Below are positions 1-6,742 of a stretch of DNA of 9,696 nucleotides, one piece after another. Positions within the stretch are counted from its first letter, which is position 1; the number at the start of each line of letters is the position of its first letter. This stretch comes from a bacterium (GTDB lineage: Bacteria > Patescibacteriota > JABMPQ01 > JAQVVF01): assembly GCA_030611905.1 (NCBI GenBank), contig JAUWOX010000032.1, positions 1 to 9,696 of the forward strand. Direction: 5' to 3'. Both the position numbers and the translations under genes were made by a program. The notes under the pieces are model-generated. The model had not been told where the DNA came from. It made no database searches and saw nothing but the letters and a program-made list of their open reading frames with translations.

Positions 1-981
1 ATTATTGCCTGCTGAGGCAACGATAACGATATCGGCTTCATGAAGTTTTCTGACAACTATTTCCAATGTTTCTCTCTCAACAAAATCACCATACCCGCCA
101 AGACTCATATTAATAACTTGAGCTCCTTCTTTTTTGGCATACATCATTGCCAAAGCAACCGTACCCATATTAACACCGTAACAACCATCGCCCTTTAAAC
201 CAAATACCATATATGGAATAATTTTGGCCAGAGGGGCAACTCCGCTGAAATAACTTGCCAAAATTTCGTCATTTCTTCCGGCTATAACGCTGCTTACAGC
301 AGTGCCATGCGGGCCAATTACATAAATATCAGTACTCATATCAGCAAAATTTAGTCCGGGCAAAAACTGTCCACGCAATTCTTCATGATCAGTATCAAAA
401 CTACAATCCAAGACCGCTACTTTAACGCCTCTATCTAAAGAGATGCCTTGTTCATTTAGAAAAGCATAAGCTTCGGCCAATTGAATCGTTTCATACCCCC
501 ACGATTCAGACAAAATACCAAAAGCAGCTTCAATGTCTAGATTTTCGGGAAATAGCAAATAATTTCGTTCAGCAAATTCAACTGCATCTTTCATTATCAA
601 ATCTCTAATCTTATTTTCTACCATCTCAGCAGAATCAAACTCAAATCTTATCTGATAAACACTAACTCCAGAAATATAGGCCGAAATTTTGCCATCTATT
701 TCCTCAATAATTCTTTCGATCTCGTCCAATTCAGTCCCGTCCCAAAATATTACCAAAACCGTATTGCTGGAAATCATAGTTCCTTGAGAATCCTGTCCAG
801 TCATATCTATTTCAACGGGGGAGACTAGAAAGTCGCCGTCAAGTTCTTGAATATCATCAACGCAAATGTCATCTTGGCAGATTTTGTTGCCAAATTCACC
901 CAATCGTTGATTACCATTTCTGCTTTTATTGCATCCTAGTGTTAGAATTATAATCCAAAGAATCCAAAGTTTCTTGTGCAT
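1..981 (-). CDS. Subtilisin-like (S8 family) serine protease, predicted lipoprotein, partial at the C-terminal side
   Basis: The reading frame is open from an ATG at 979-981 to the left edge (327 codons seen) and is truncated by the window. The N-terminus is a signal peptide (MHKK, then a hydrophobic run) ending in TLGC, so Cys17 is a likely lipidation site; this box is tolerable but not ideal because Thr stands at -3. Residues ~73-141 look like an I9-type inhibitory propeptide that ends in VEFAERNY. The catalytic domain follows: Asp192 in VAVLD, His225 in GPHGTAVSSVIAG, an INMSLGG strand, and the oxyanion Asn326 in ASAGN. The Ser box (GTS) lies beyond the edge and cannot be judged. The Asp box is odd: the usual D-[ST]-G is D-C-S here. 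From the family one expects an exported, self-processing endopeptidase acting at the cell surface; the substrate is unknown. The start is fixed by an ideal AGGAGG five bases upstream. Membership of S8 is near certain, while activity is unproven. Confidence 0.93.
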   Translation of the reverse strand, partial: MHKKLWILWIIILTLGCNKSRNGNQRLGEFGNKICQDDICVDDIQELDGDFLVSPVEIDMTGQDSQGTMISSNTVLVIFWDGTELDEIERIIEEIDGKISAYISGVSVYQIRFEFDSAEMVENKIRDLIMKDAVEFAERNYLLFPENLDIEAAFGILSESWGYETIQLAEAYAFLNEQGISLDRGVKVAVLDCSFDTDHEELRGQFLPGLNFADMSTDIYVIGPHGTAVSSVIAGRNDEILASYFSGVAPLAKIIPYMVFGLKGDGCYGVNMGTVALAMMYAKKEGAQVINMSLGGYGDFVERETLEIVVRKLHEADIVIVASAGNN

Positions 982-986
982 TTTGG

Positions 987-992
987 CCTCCT
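987..992 (-). promoter_or_regulatory. Strong Shine-Dalgarno of the protease gene
   Basis: The minus strand reads AGGAGG with five bases between it and the ATG at 981. It is the only ideal ribosome binding site in the window. It decides the start of the protease and shows that the host ribosomes can use a standard anti-SD, although most genes of the neighbouring operon do not have one. Confidence 0.85.
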
Positions 993-1043
993 CTGTGTGT
1001 TTTTCCCTTGTTTGTAAGGAACGATCTTCAATTTCGCAGCTTC

Positions 1044-1071
1044 ATTATACAATAAGCAGCAAAAAAATCAA
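1044..1071 (-). promoter_or_regulatory. Sigma70-like promoter for the protease gene
   Basis: On the minus strand a perfect -10 TATAAT (1044-1049) is preceded by TTGATT (1066-1071, four of six consensus bases), with a 16-base spacer. Transcription would start near 1037 and leave a leader of about 55 bases before the ATG at 981. The promoter lies directly downstream of the terminator of the decarboxylase gene, so the protease would be expressed independently of it. This is a consensus match only, without experimental support. Confidence 0.65.
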
Positions 1072-1073
1072 TT

Positions 1074-1102
1074 AAAAAAACTGATCACAAAGATCAATTT
1101 TT
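1074..1102 (-). terminator. Intrinsic terminator after the UDP-glucuronate decarboxylase gene
   Basis: Read on the minus strand, an 11-base arm (1092-1102) pairs with an 11-base arm (1076-1086) around a five-base loop TTTGT, with one G-T wobble. It runs into a T tract (complement of the A run at 1074-1080). The core of the stem is GATC/GATC and the outer part is A-T only, so the hairpin is of modest strength. It sits 18 bases past the stop codon at 1121. The flanking A and T runs also give the plus strand a hairpin followed by a short T run, so some bidirectional function is possible. Confidence 0.65.
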
Positions 1103-1120
1103 AGTTTTGGTTTAAAGTAA

Positions 1121-2056
1121 TTATCTTAATTCTCTCTGAAAATACGGGATAGCTTTTTCTAGTCCTTCTTTTAATTCTATCTCTGGTTTCCAATTTAATA
1201 TTTGCTTTGCCAAATTGATATTAGGCCTTCTTTGTTTTGGATCATCTTGCGGTAAAGATTTAAAAACAATTTTACTTTTTGAATTTGTTAATTTAATAAT
1301 CTGCTTAGCCAGTTGTAGAATCGTAAATTCATTAGGATTACCAAGATTAACAGGGCCAGTTACTCTGTTTCCAGTATTCATCATTTTATAAATTCCCTTT
1401 ACCAAATCATCTACATAGCAAAAAGATCTAGTTTGTGATCCCTTGCCATAAATTGTAATCGGCTTATTCTGCAAGGCCTGGATAATGAAATTTGAAACTA
1501 CTCGGCCATCATTTAGCGCCATTTTTGGCCCGTAAGTATTAAAAATTCTTATAATCTTAATTCTAACCTTGTTTTGCCGCCAATAATCCATAAATAAGGT
1601 TTCGGCGCACCTTTTTCCTTCATCATAGCAGGACCTAGGTCCAATGCAATTTACATTTCCCCAATAAGATTCTTTTTGCGGGTGTTCCTTTGGATCGCCA
1701 TAAATCTCTGACGTAGAAGCAAGTAAGATCGGGACGTCGAGTCTTTTGGCCATTCCGAGCATATTTATTGCACCCAGTACATTAGTTTTGGTCGTTTGTA
1801 CCGGATCCTTTTGATAATGAATCGGAGCAGCCGGCGAAGCCAGATGATAAATTTGGTCAACTTCAAGATAAAGAGGCCAAGTAATATCATGGCGAATTAA
1901 CTCAAACCGATGATTATTCAACAGATGTAAAATATTATTCTTTTGGCCTGTAAAAAAATTATCAACACAAATGACTTCGTCACCTTTTTCTAACAAAAGA
2001 TCGCAAAGATGAGATCCTATAAAACCAGCCCCTCCAGTAATGAGTATTTTTTTCAT
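1121..2056 (-). CDS. uxs: UDP-glucuronate decarboxylase (UDP-xylose synthase), extended SDR family
   Basis: This 311-residue cytoplasmic enzyme oxidises UDP-glucuronate with tightly bound NAD, decarboxylates the 4-keto intermediate and reduces it to UDP-xylose. Seen in the sequence: the Rossmann motif GGAGFIG (Gly8, Gly11, Gly14), Asp32 for the NAD ribose, HLASPAAP near 71-78, STSEIYGDP (Glu117), and the family signature [10 protein letters not shown] with Tyr144 and Lys148 as the catalytic pair, followed by RIFNTYGP. The YDEGK and STSEIYGDP forms separate it from dTDP-glucose dehydratases and UDP-glucose 4-epimerases. The length is normal for bacterial soluble forms. The ATG at 2054-2056 begins directly at the MKKILITGG strand, so no earlier start is needed. 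No Shine-Dalgarno is present. It is divergent from the glycan operon, with a 42-base gap, and probably supplies UDP-xylose (a pentose donor) to it. That link is inferred from position. Confidence 0.92.
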   Translation of the reverse strand: MKKILITGGAGFIGSHLCDLLLEKGDEVICVDNFFTGQKNNILHLLNNHRFELIRHDITWPLYLEVDQIYHLASPAAPIHYQKDPVQTTKTNVLGAINMLGMAKRLDVPILLASTSEIYGDPKEHPQKESYWGNVNCIGPRSCYDEGKRCAETLFMDYWRQNKVRIKIIRIFNTYGPKMALNDGRVVSNFIIQALQNKPITIYGKGSQTRSFCYVDDLVKGIYKMMNTGNRVTGPVNLGNPNEFTILQLAKQIIKLTNSKSKIVFKSLPQDDPKQRRPNINLAKQILNWKPEIELKEGLEKAIPYFQRELR

Positions 2057-2061
2057 ATCTA

Positions 2062-2090
2062 TTTAAAATCTTATTAGTATAGTATATAAT
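2062..2090 (+). promoter_or_regulatory. Promoter of the glycan operon, probably giving a leaderless message
   Basis: A perfect TATAAT at 2085-2090 is preceded by TTTAAA at 2062-2067 (four of six -35 consensus bases), with a 17-base spacer. The expected transcription start is 2096-2098, directly before the ATG at 2099. The flippase message would therefore have no leader or only one to three bases. If the ATG at 2105 were used, the leader would be about eight bases, still too short for a Shine-Dalgarno. The prediction rests on consensus matches. Confidence 0.65.
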
Positions 2091-2110
2091 GATTTTATAT
2101 GATTATGCAA
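2076..2110 (-). promoter_or_regulatory. Candidate promoter of the UDP-glucuronate decarboxylase gene, overlapping the operon promoter
   Basis: On the minus strand there are two overlapping TATACT boxes (2076-2081 and 2081-2086). A weak TTGCAT -35 lies at 2105-2110, 18 bases from the second box. Transcription would begin about 12-18 bases before the ATG at 2056. The leader has no purine-rich Shine-Dalgarno. The -10 boxes share bases with the plus-strand promoter, so the two polymerases would probably compete. The exact hexamers are uncertain. Confidence 0.4.
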
Positions 2111-3385
2111 ACAAATTTTCAAAAAATAAAACAACAAATTAAATCAAGCCTTTTTATAAAAAACGCGTCCATTCTATTTGTTGGTACGATGATTGTTAAT
2201 GTTCTGAATTATGTTTTTAATCTCGTCATTGCTCGCCTGCTTAGCGTGGGAGAATATGGCGATCTTGTAGCCCTAGAAAGCATATTTCTTATCATTGGGG
2301 TGTTTGGAACAACGCTAGTAATAATCACCACTAGGAGGGTGGCCAGCCTTAAGGCAAGAAATGACTTGCAAGAGCTAAAGGTCTTTAAGCGATATGTTGA
2401 AAAACTATGCATTGCGTTTGGTTTTTTGGTTTGTCTTGTTTTGTTGATTTTCTCAAAAAACATCGCGGTTTTTCTGAAAACTCCATTAGGGCCAGTAATT
2501 GTTTTAGATATAAGTTTCATTTTTGCTTTCATCTCATTTTTTTATGCTGCCATTTTGCAGGGCTTGCAAAGATTTAGGGCCTTTGCAATTCTGGCAGTAG
2601 TTGGTGCAATCGGTAAATTAGTTGTTGGTATTGGCTTGGTTGCATTAGGCTTCTCGACGGCAGGTGCTATGCTTGGCTACGTTTTTCCGTCCATTATAGG
2701 AGTTTTTCTAATATATTTTGTTATAAGGGACATAGACAAGATTAGAATTAATTATAAAAGACCAAAATTAAAAATTGCTAAAACGCATCTTCTAACATTG
2801 AGTAAATATTTTTTTGCAACCCTATGCCTAACGTTGTTATACAATACTGATCTGCTTATGGTCAAGCACTATTTTTCTCCAGAGGAGGGGGGATTATATA
2901 GTTCCTTAGCGATGCTGGCACGTATCATCTTTTTTGGTACGGGAGTAATCGCCATGATTTTACTTCCCATGGCTACAGAGCGCTATGAAAAAAAGCAAAA
3001 TCATCTTAATCTATTTTTATTTTCCTGCGGAGTAATTGCTGCTGTTTCAGTCCTATTATCAATAATTTATTTTTTATTCCCCAATTTTATTATTTCTCTG
3101 CTTTTTGGCGCCAAATACTTATCTGGGGCCGACCTGCTTGGCTATATGGCTCTAATGATGTCAGTTTACGCTCTATTAAATATCGAAATACTCTATTTGA
3201 TCTCCATAAAAAGATTTCAATTCCTTTGGCCGCTCATTATCGGCGCAATCCTACAGCCAATTTTAATTTCATATTTTCACGCTTCACTTTTCCAAGTAAT
3301 CATGGTAACATTTATAATAATTAGTGGCATTTTAATTACTGCTGGTATCAATTTATTTCGAAATAAAAAGGCAGTGAATATTTAG
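2099..3385 (+). CDS. Oligosaccharide flippase, Wzx/MATE-like (MOP superfamily)
   Basis: This 428-residue integral membrane protein has roughly 12 hydrophobic segments spread over its whole length and basic loops between them. The N-terminus carries the family pattern: a first helix starting at NASILFVG, then IARLLSVGEYGDLVALE. Around residues 250-275 there is a second typical stretch with NTDLLMVKHYFSPEEGGLYS. Known members flip undecaprenyl-pyrophosphate-linked oligosaccharides from the cytoplasmic to the outer face of the membrane. The length fits Wzx and is shorter than most MurJ proteins. As first gene of the operon it suggests that the glycan is built on a lipid carrier inside and then exported. 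The start could be the ATG at 2099 or the one at 2105. Because the promoter's -10 ends at 2090, both imply little or no leader. The exact substrate cannot be read from sequence, and a teichuronic- or O-antigen-type cargo is equally possible. Confidence 0.9.
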   Translation: MIMQTNFQKIKQQIKSSLFIKNASILFVGTMIVNVLNYVFNLVIARLLSVGEYGDLVALESIFLIIGVFGTTLVIITTRRVASLKARNDLQELKVFKRYVEKLCIAFGFLVCLVLLIFSKNIAVFLKTPLGPVIVLDISFIFAFISFFYAAILQGLQRFRAFAILAVVGAIGKLVVGIGLVALGFSTAGAMLGYVFPSIIGVFLIYFVIRDIDKIRINYKRPKLKIAKTHLLTLSKYFFATLCLTLLYNTDLLMVKHYFSPEEGGLYSSLAMLARIIFFGTGVIAMILLPMATERYEKKQNHLNLFLFSCGVIAAVSVLLSIIYFLFPNFIISLLFGAKYLSGADLLGYMALMMSVYALLNIEILYLISIKRFQFLWPLIIGAILQPILISYFHASLFQVIMVTFIIISGILITAGINLFRNKKAVNI

Positions 3386-3387
3386 AT

Positions 3388-4314
3388 ATGCAAAAAAAAA
3401 TTTCTATTATTATTCCCGTTTATAACGAAGGAGAGAACGTATCTGTTTTTTATAATGAATTGAATAAAGCTTTAAATAATAAATTTGATTACGAAATAAT
3501 CTTTATTGATGATGGTAGTACCGACCAGAGCGCGAAAATTATCGAAAATTTAGCCAGTTCAGATCCAAGAATTAAATACATCGAATTTTCCCGCAACTTT
3601 GGTAAAGAGGTAGCTCTTACCGCCGGCCTAAATAATTGCTCAGGCAATGCCGCTATTACTATTGACGCAGATCTCCAGCATCCAGTCAAATTAATTCCAG
3701 ATTTCATCTCCAAATGGGAAAATGGCGCCAAGGTTGTAGTCGGCGTTAGAAAGAAGAACAAAAGCGATACTTTATCAAAAAGAATTGGCTCGTGGTCATT
3801 CTATAAAATCATGAGCAGGATTGCAGACACAAAGATTATTCCCAATTCCACAGACTATAGATTATTAGACAGGCAGGTGATTAACGAATTTAACAGATGT
3901 ACCGAAAGGCAGCGCATGGCGCGTGGGTTAATCGATTGGCTGGGCTTTCGTCAGACATATATATATTTTGATGCAGGCAATAGACAAGACGGCAAACCGG
4001 GCTACAGTTTTACTAAATTAATCAAGCTAGCACTTTCTAGTTTTGTATCGCTTAGCTTGGTCCCTCTAAAACTAGCTGGATATCTAGGAATATTTATAAT
4101 TCTATGCTCGGCTGTTTTTGGCATCTATATGATTATTACAGATTATCTCTTGAACATCCAGGATTTTTCAGGCCCAGCAATATTAGCGACTATCAATCTA
4201 TTCCTGATCGGAATTGTTCTAAGCTGCCTAGGCTTAATGGCGCTGTATATTGCCAATATTCAGATCGAAGCACTCAACCGTCCGATGTATATTATAAATA
4301 AGGAAAAACTTTAG
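3388..4314 (+). CDS. DPM1/GtrB-like polyprenyl-phosphate glycosyltransferase (GT2)
   Basis: The 308-residue protein has a GT-A domain followed by two C-terminal membrane helices (about 229-251 and 263-288), the layout of GtrB, ArnC and bacterial DPM1-like enzymes. Visible motifs are IPVYNEGENV at 9-18, IDDGSTD at 40-46, SRNFGKEVALTAGL at 68-81, the metal and nucleotide site DADLQHP at 93-99, STDYRLLDR at 154-162 (Asp156 aligns with the proposed catalytic Asp of GtrB-type enzymes), and MARGLIDWLGF at 177-187. The C-terminus ends in the usual NRPMYII. Known relatives transfer a hexose or modified sugar from a nucleotide donor to polyprenyl phosphate on the cytoplasmic face. The sugar here is unknown. 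It starts two bases after the flippase stop, without a convincing Shine-Dalgarno, so translational coupling is likely. A partner that uses polyprenyl-phosphate sugars, the GT87 protein, lies at the end of the same operon. Confidence 0.92.
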   Translation: MQKKISIIIPVYNEGENVSVFYNELNKALNNKFDYEIIFIDDGSTDQSAKIIENLASSDPRIKYIEFSRNFGKEVALTAGLNNCSGNAAITIDADLQHPVKLIPDFISKWENGAKVVVGVRKKNKSDTLSKRIGSWSFYKIMSRIADTKIIPNSTDYRLLDRQVINEFNRCTERQRMARGLIDWLGFRQTYIYFDAGNRQDGKPGYSFTKLIKLALSSFVSLSLVPLKLAGYLGIFIILCSAVFGIYMIITDYLLNIQDFSGPAILATINLFLIGIVLSCLGLMALYIANIQIEALNRPMYIINKEKL

Positions 4315-4316
4315 AA

Positions 4317-5294
4317 ATGATTAAATACAGCTTCGTAATACCAGTCAAAGAAATCAATGAGTATATAAGAGAGTCAGTGCCAATAATTTCCGAGATCAAA
4401 CGAGACGATTTTGAAATTCTTATTTATCCTGATAAAAGCAATCAAGAAGAATGGCCCAAGGCCAGACAGATAGCCACTGGACCAGGAGGCCCAGCCATGA
4501 AAAGAAATATGGCCATTAGAGATGCACAAGGAGAGATATTAGTTTTTCTTGACGACGATGCCTTCCCTCAAAATAATTTTTTGGAAATTTTAGACAAAAA
4601 TTTTCTCAACAATAATATTACAGCTGTTGGAGGCCCTGCGATTACTCCCGAAAATGATGGATTCTGGCAAAAAGTTTCCGGTGCGGTTTTTCTAAGCAAG
4701 TTAGCTGGTGGATATCCCGAACGCTATGTTCCGACTGGAAAGAAAAAAAGCATCGATGACTGGCCAAGCGTTAACTTGTCCATAAGAAAAGATAATTTCG
4801 CACAAATCAATGGCTTCAATTCCAGCTATTGGCCCGGAGAAGATACCAAGCTTTGTCTAGACTTAGTAAACAAGACAGAGGGCAAAATACTGTACGACCC
4901 AGAACTAATTGCTTATCATCATCGACGCCAAGGATTATTAAAGCATTTAAAACAAGTTGGTAATTATGGATTGCATCGCGGATTTTTTGCCAAAAAATTC
5001 CCCAAGACTTCTCGCAAATTAATGTATTTTATTCCAAGTTTTTTTCTTCTTTTTGTTGTGATAGGTGGGATCGTCAGTCTTTTTTCAAACATACTTTTAG
5101 GTTTATACATAATTGGCTGGACTATTTATTTCCTAAGTTATATAAAAATTATTTCGGATATAAAAAAATACGAAAAAAATCCTCTGATTATTCTAAATTC
5201 GCTCTACTATATCCTTTTTACACATTTATGCTATGGTTTAAAATTTATTCAGGGATTTGTTTTTACAAAAGAATTAAAGAGTAAATATCGATGA
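4317..5294 (+). CDS. Membrane-attached family 2 glycosyltransferase
   Basis: The 325-residue protein has a GT-A domain (about 1-225) followed by three hydrophobic segments (about 237-256, 259-276 and 296-314). The nucleotide and metal site is LDDDAFP with Asp79-Asp81, preceded by the typical AMKRNMAIRDAQGEIL. The acceptor/base motif is PGEDTKLCLDL (Glu175-Asp176), and HHRR follows at 201-204. The N-terminal strand is atypical: where most GT2 enzymes have V-D-D-x-S there is IYPDKSNQEEW (36-46), so only one acidic residue (Asp39) is left there. The role is transfer of a sugar from a nucleotide donor to a growing lipid-linked glycan at the inner face of the membrane. Donor and acceptor are unknown. 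It begins two bases after the previous stop; AGGA at 4301-4304 is 12 bases upstream, a weak, distant ribosome site. Its last four bases overlap the radical SAM gene, so the two are probably co-translated. Confidence 0.88.
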   Translation: MIKYSFVIPVKEINEYIRESVPIISEIKRDDFEILIYPDKSNQEEWPKARQIATGPGGPAMKRNMAIRDAQGEILVFLDDDAFPQNNFLEILDKNFLNNNITAVGGPAITPENDGFWQKVSGAVFLSKLAGGYPERYVPTGKKKSIDDWPSVNLSIRKDNFAQINGFNSSYWPGEDTKLCLDLVNKTEGKILYDPELIAYHHRRQGLLKHLKQVGNYGLHRGFFAKKFPKTSRKLMYFIPSFFLLFVVIGGIVSLFSNILLGLYIIGWTIYFLSYIKIISDIKKYEKNPLIILNSLYYILFTHLCYGLKFIQGFVFTKELKSKYR

Positions 5295-6742
5295 AAATTT
5301 CAATATCCTATCCTCCGATACAAACAAATAAAGGCGTCCCATTGCTGTCACAAAACCGACAGTTTCAATGGTTCAATTCTCCGACATATATTTTCCCAGT
5401 TATTCCAGCTTATGCCGCTACTTTGTTGTCTAAGAATGGCCATCAGATTAGCTGGAATGACGGCATTGCAGCTGAACAAACTTATCAAGAATGGCTAGAT
5501 GAAATCATTGAAGAAAAGCCAGACATTATTGCGATTGAAACAAAAACACCTGTTATAAAAAAACATTGGCAGATAATTAATGATTTAAAGAAAAAAATAC
5601 CCAATGCAAAAGTCGTCTTAATGGGAGATCATGTTACAGCGTTTCCAAAAGAGTCATTCCTGAATTCTCAAATTGATTTTGTTATCACTTCCGGAGATTT
5701 TGATTTTCTTCTTTTGAGCTTAGTCGATCATCTAACAAAGAGACAACAAATGAAGGGTGGAATCTGGTGGCGAGAGGGCAGAGAGATAAAAAATTCTGGC
5801 CCATCTGATTTGTCAAAACATGATTTGAACACTCTGCCCATAATTGATCGCAAACTTGTCAGATGGAAATTGTATGCTTATAAAAACGGTAATTTTAAAT
5901 ATACCCCCGGTTCATATATGATGACAGGAAGAGACTGCTGGTGGGGGAGATGTACATTTTGCTCATGGACAACGCTTTTTCCTGGCAAGAACTTCAGGGC
6001 TCAGTCAGCTAAAAAGGCCCTAGACGAAGTTGGAAATTTGATCGATTTAGGTGTAAGAGAAATTATGGAAGATTCAGGATCTTTGCCAATAGGCGATTGG
6101 TTGAAAGAATTTTGCCAAGGAATGATCAGTAGGGGGTACAGCAAAAAAGTAACTCTTAGCTGCAACATGAGAATCAACGGCATAAAAGACGCGGAGACTT
6201 GGAAATTAATGAAAAGGGCGGGCTTTAGATTTATTCTCTTTGGCCTAGAATCAGCTAGTCAAAAAACTCTTGATAAAATAAACAAAAATCTAAAAATTGA
6301 AGAAATAGAGCCAAATCTAAAATTATGCAAAGAAGCGGGATTGGAGCCGCATATTACAGCTATGGTTGGCTATCCATGGGAAACCAAAGAAGATGCCCAA
6401 AAAACAGTTTGTCTCGCCAAAGATCTATTCCGAAAAGGATACGTTGATACTTTACAAGCCACAGTGGTTATACCATATCCCGGCACTCCTTTGTACAAAT
6501 ACTGCAAAGAAAACAATCTATTAAATTTTACAGACTATGACAGATTTGATCAAAGGGAACAAGTAATGAAAAGCGAATTAACCACCAAGGACGTCAAAGA
6601 ATTAACTCAAGGATTATATAAGGCCTTCATGACACCAAGATTTATCTTCAAGAAAATTAGCAGTACCAGGAACGTAAATGATTTAAAATTTCTATGGCGC
6701 GCTGCTGGAAAAGTCATGGGGCATTTAATTGATTTTAAATAA
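5291..6742 (+). CDS. Radical SAM protein with B12-binding-type N-terminal domain
   Basis: The 483-residue protein starts with a Rossmann-like region (about 1-150) of the cobalamin-binding radical SAM class. Signs are SYPPIQ at 6-11, FPVIPAYAATLL and MGDHVTAFP. The cobalamin-ligand DxHxxG motif is not present, which is common in this class. The radical SAM barrel follows, with Cys216, Cys221 and Cys224 in RDCWWGRCTFCSW, then MEDSG after the next strand, FGLESAS and MVGYPWETKED. The cysteines are spaced CX4CX2C rather than the usual CX3CX2C. Known relatives perform methylations, cyclisations or lipid and sugar modifications using a [4Fe-4S] cluster and S-adenosylmethionine. Automatic naming as Mg-protoporphyrin cyclase (BchE) would mislead, as no pigment genes are nearby. 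The start overlaps the upstream stop (ATGA) and the stop overlaps the next start (TAATG). The tight embedding among glycosyltransferases suggests modification of a sugar or carrier lipid; the reaction is unknown. Confidence 0.9.
   Translation: MKISISYPPIQTNKGVPLLSQNRQFQWFNSPTYIFPVIPAYAATLLSKNGHQISWNDGIAAEQTYQEWLDEIIEEKPDIIAIETKTPVIKKHWQIINDLKKKIPNAKVVLMGDHVTAFPKESFLNSQIDFVITSGDFDFLLLSLVDHLTKRQQMKGGIWWREGREIKNSGPSDLSKHDLNTLPIIDRKLVRWKLYAYKNGNFKYTPGSYMMTGRDCWWGRCTFCSWTTLFPGKNFRAQSAKKALDEVGNLIDLGVREIMEDSGSLPIGDWLKEFCQGMISRGYSKKVTLSCNMRINGIKDAETWKLMKRAGFRFILFGLESASQKTLDKINKNLKIEEIEPNLKLCKEAGLEPHITAMVGYPWETKEDAQKTVCLAKDLFRKGYVDTLQATVVIPYPGTPLYKYCKENNLLNFTDYDRFDQREQVMKSELTTKDVKELTQGLYKAFMTPRFIFKKISSTRNVNDLKFLWRAAGKVMGHLIDFK

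Noticed and set aside
1076..1102. The GATC-containing dyad as an operator or methylation-control site
   Set aside because: The outer A-T arms, the T tract and the position just after a stop codon are fully explained by an intrinsic terminator.
1121..2056. dTDP-glucose 4,6-dehydratase or UDP-glucose 4-epimerase as the identity of the SDR enzyme
   Set aside because: The STSEIYGDP and [10 protein letters not shown] motifs are the UDP-glucuronate decarboxylase forms, and no other dTDP-rhamnose genes are nearby.
2209..2532. Open frame of 107 codons on the minus strand inside the flippase gene
   Set aside because: It is the antisense of a strong membrane-protein frame, has no recognisable domain and no promoter or ribosome site. 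Similar antisense frames at 3489-3761, 6001-6183, 7024-7314, 8137-8349, 8407-8589, 8685-8882 and 9123-9359 were rejected for the same reason.
4104..4301. Plus-strand frame of 65 codons in a second frame within the DPM1-like gene
   Set aside because: It is an out-of-frame shadow of the two C-terminal membrane helices of the real gene, has no family resemblance and ends before the real stop.
5291..5294. Recoded TGA (as in Gracilibacteria or SR1) allowing a fusion of the GT2 and radical SAM genes
   Set aside because: The radical SAM ATG lies in another frame at the same ATGA overlap, and both proteins have complete, normal ends there. TGA acts as a plain stop.
5291..6742. Naming the radical SAM protein as BchE (anaerobic Mg-protoporphyrin cyclase)
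   Set aside because: The similarity is only the shared domain layout. No chlorophyll or tetrapyrrole genes are in the window and the context is glycan assembly.
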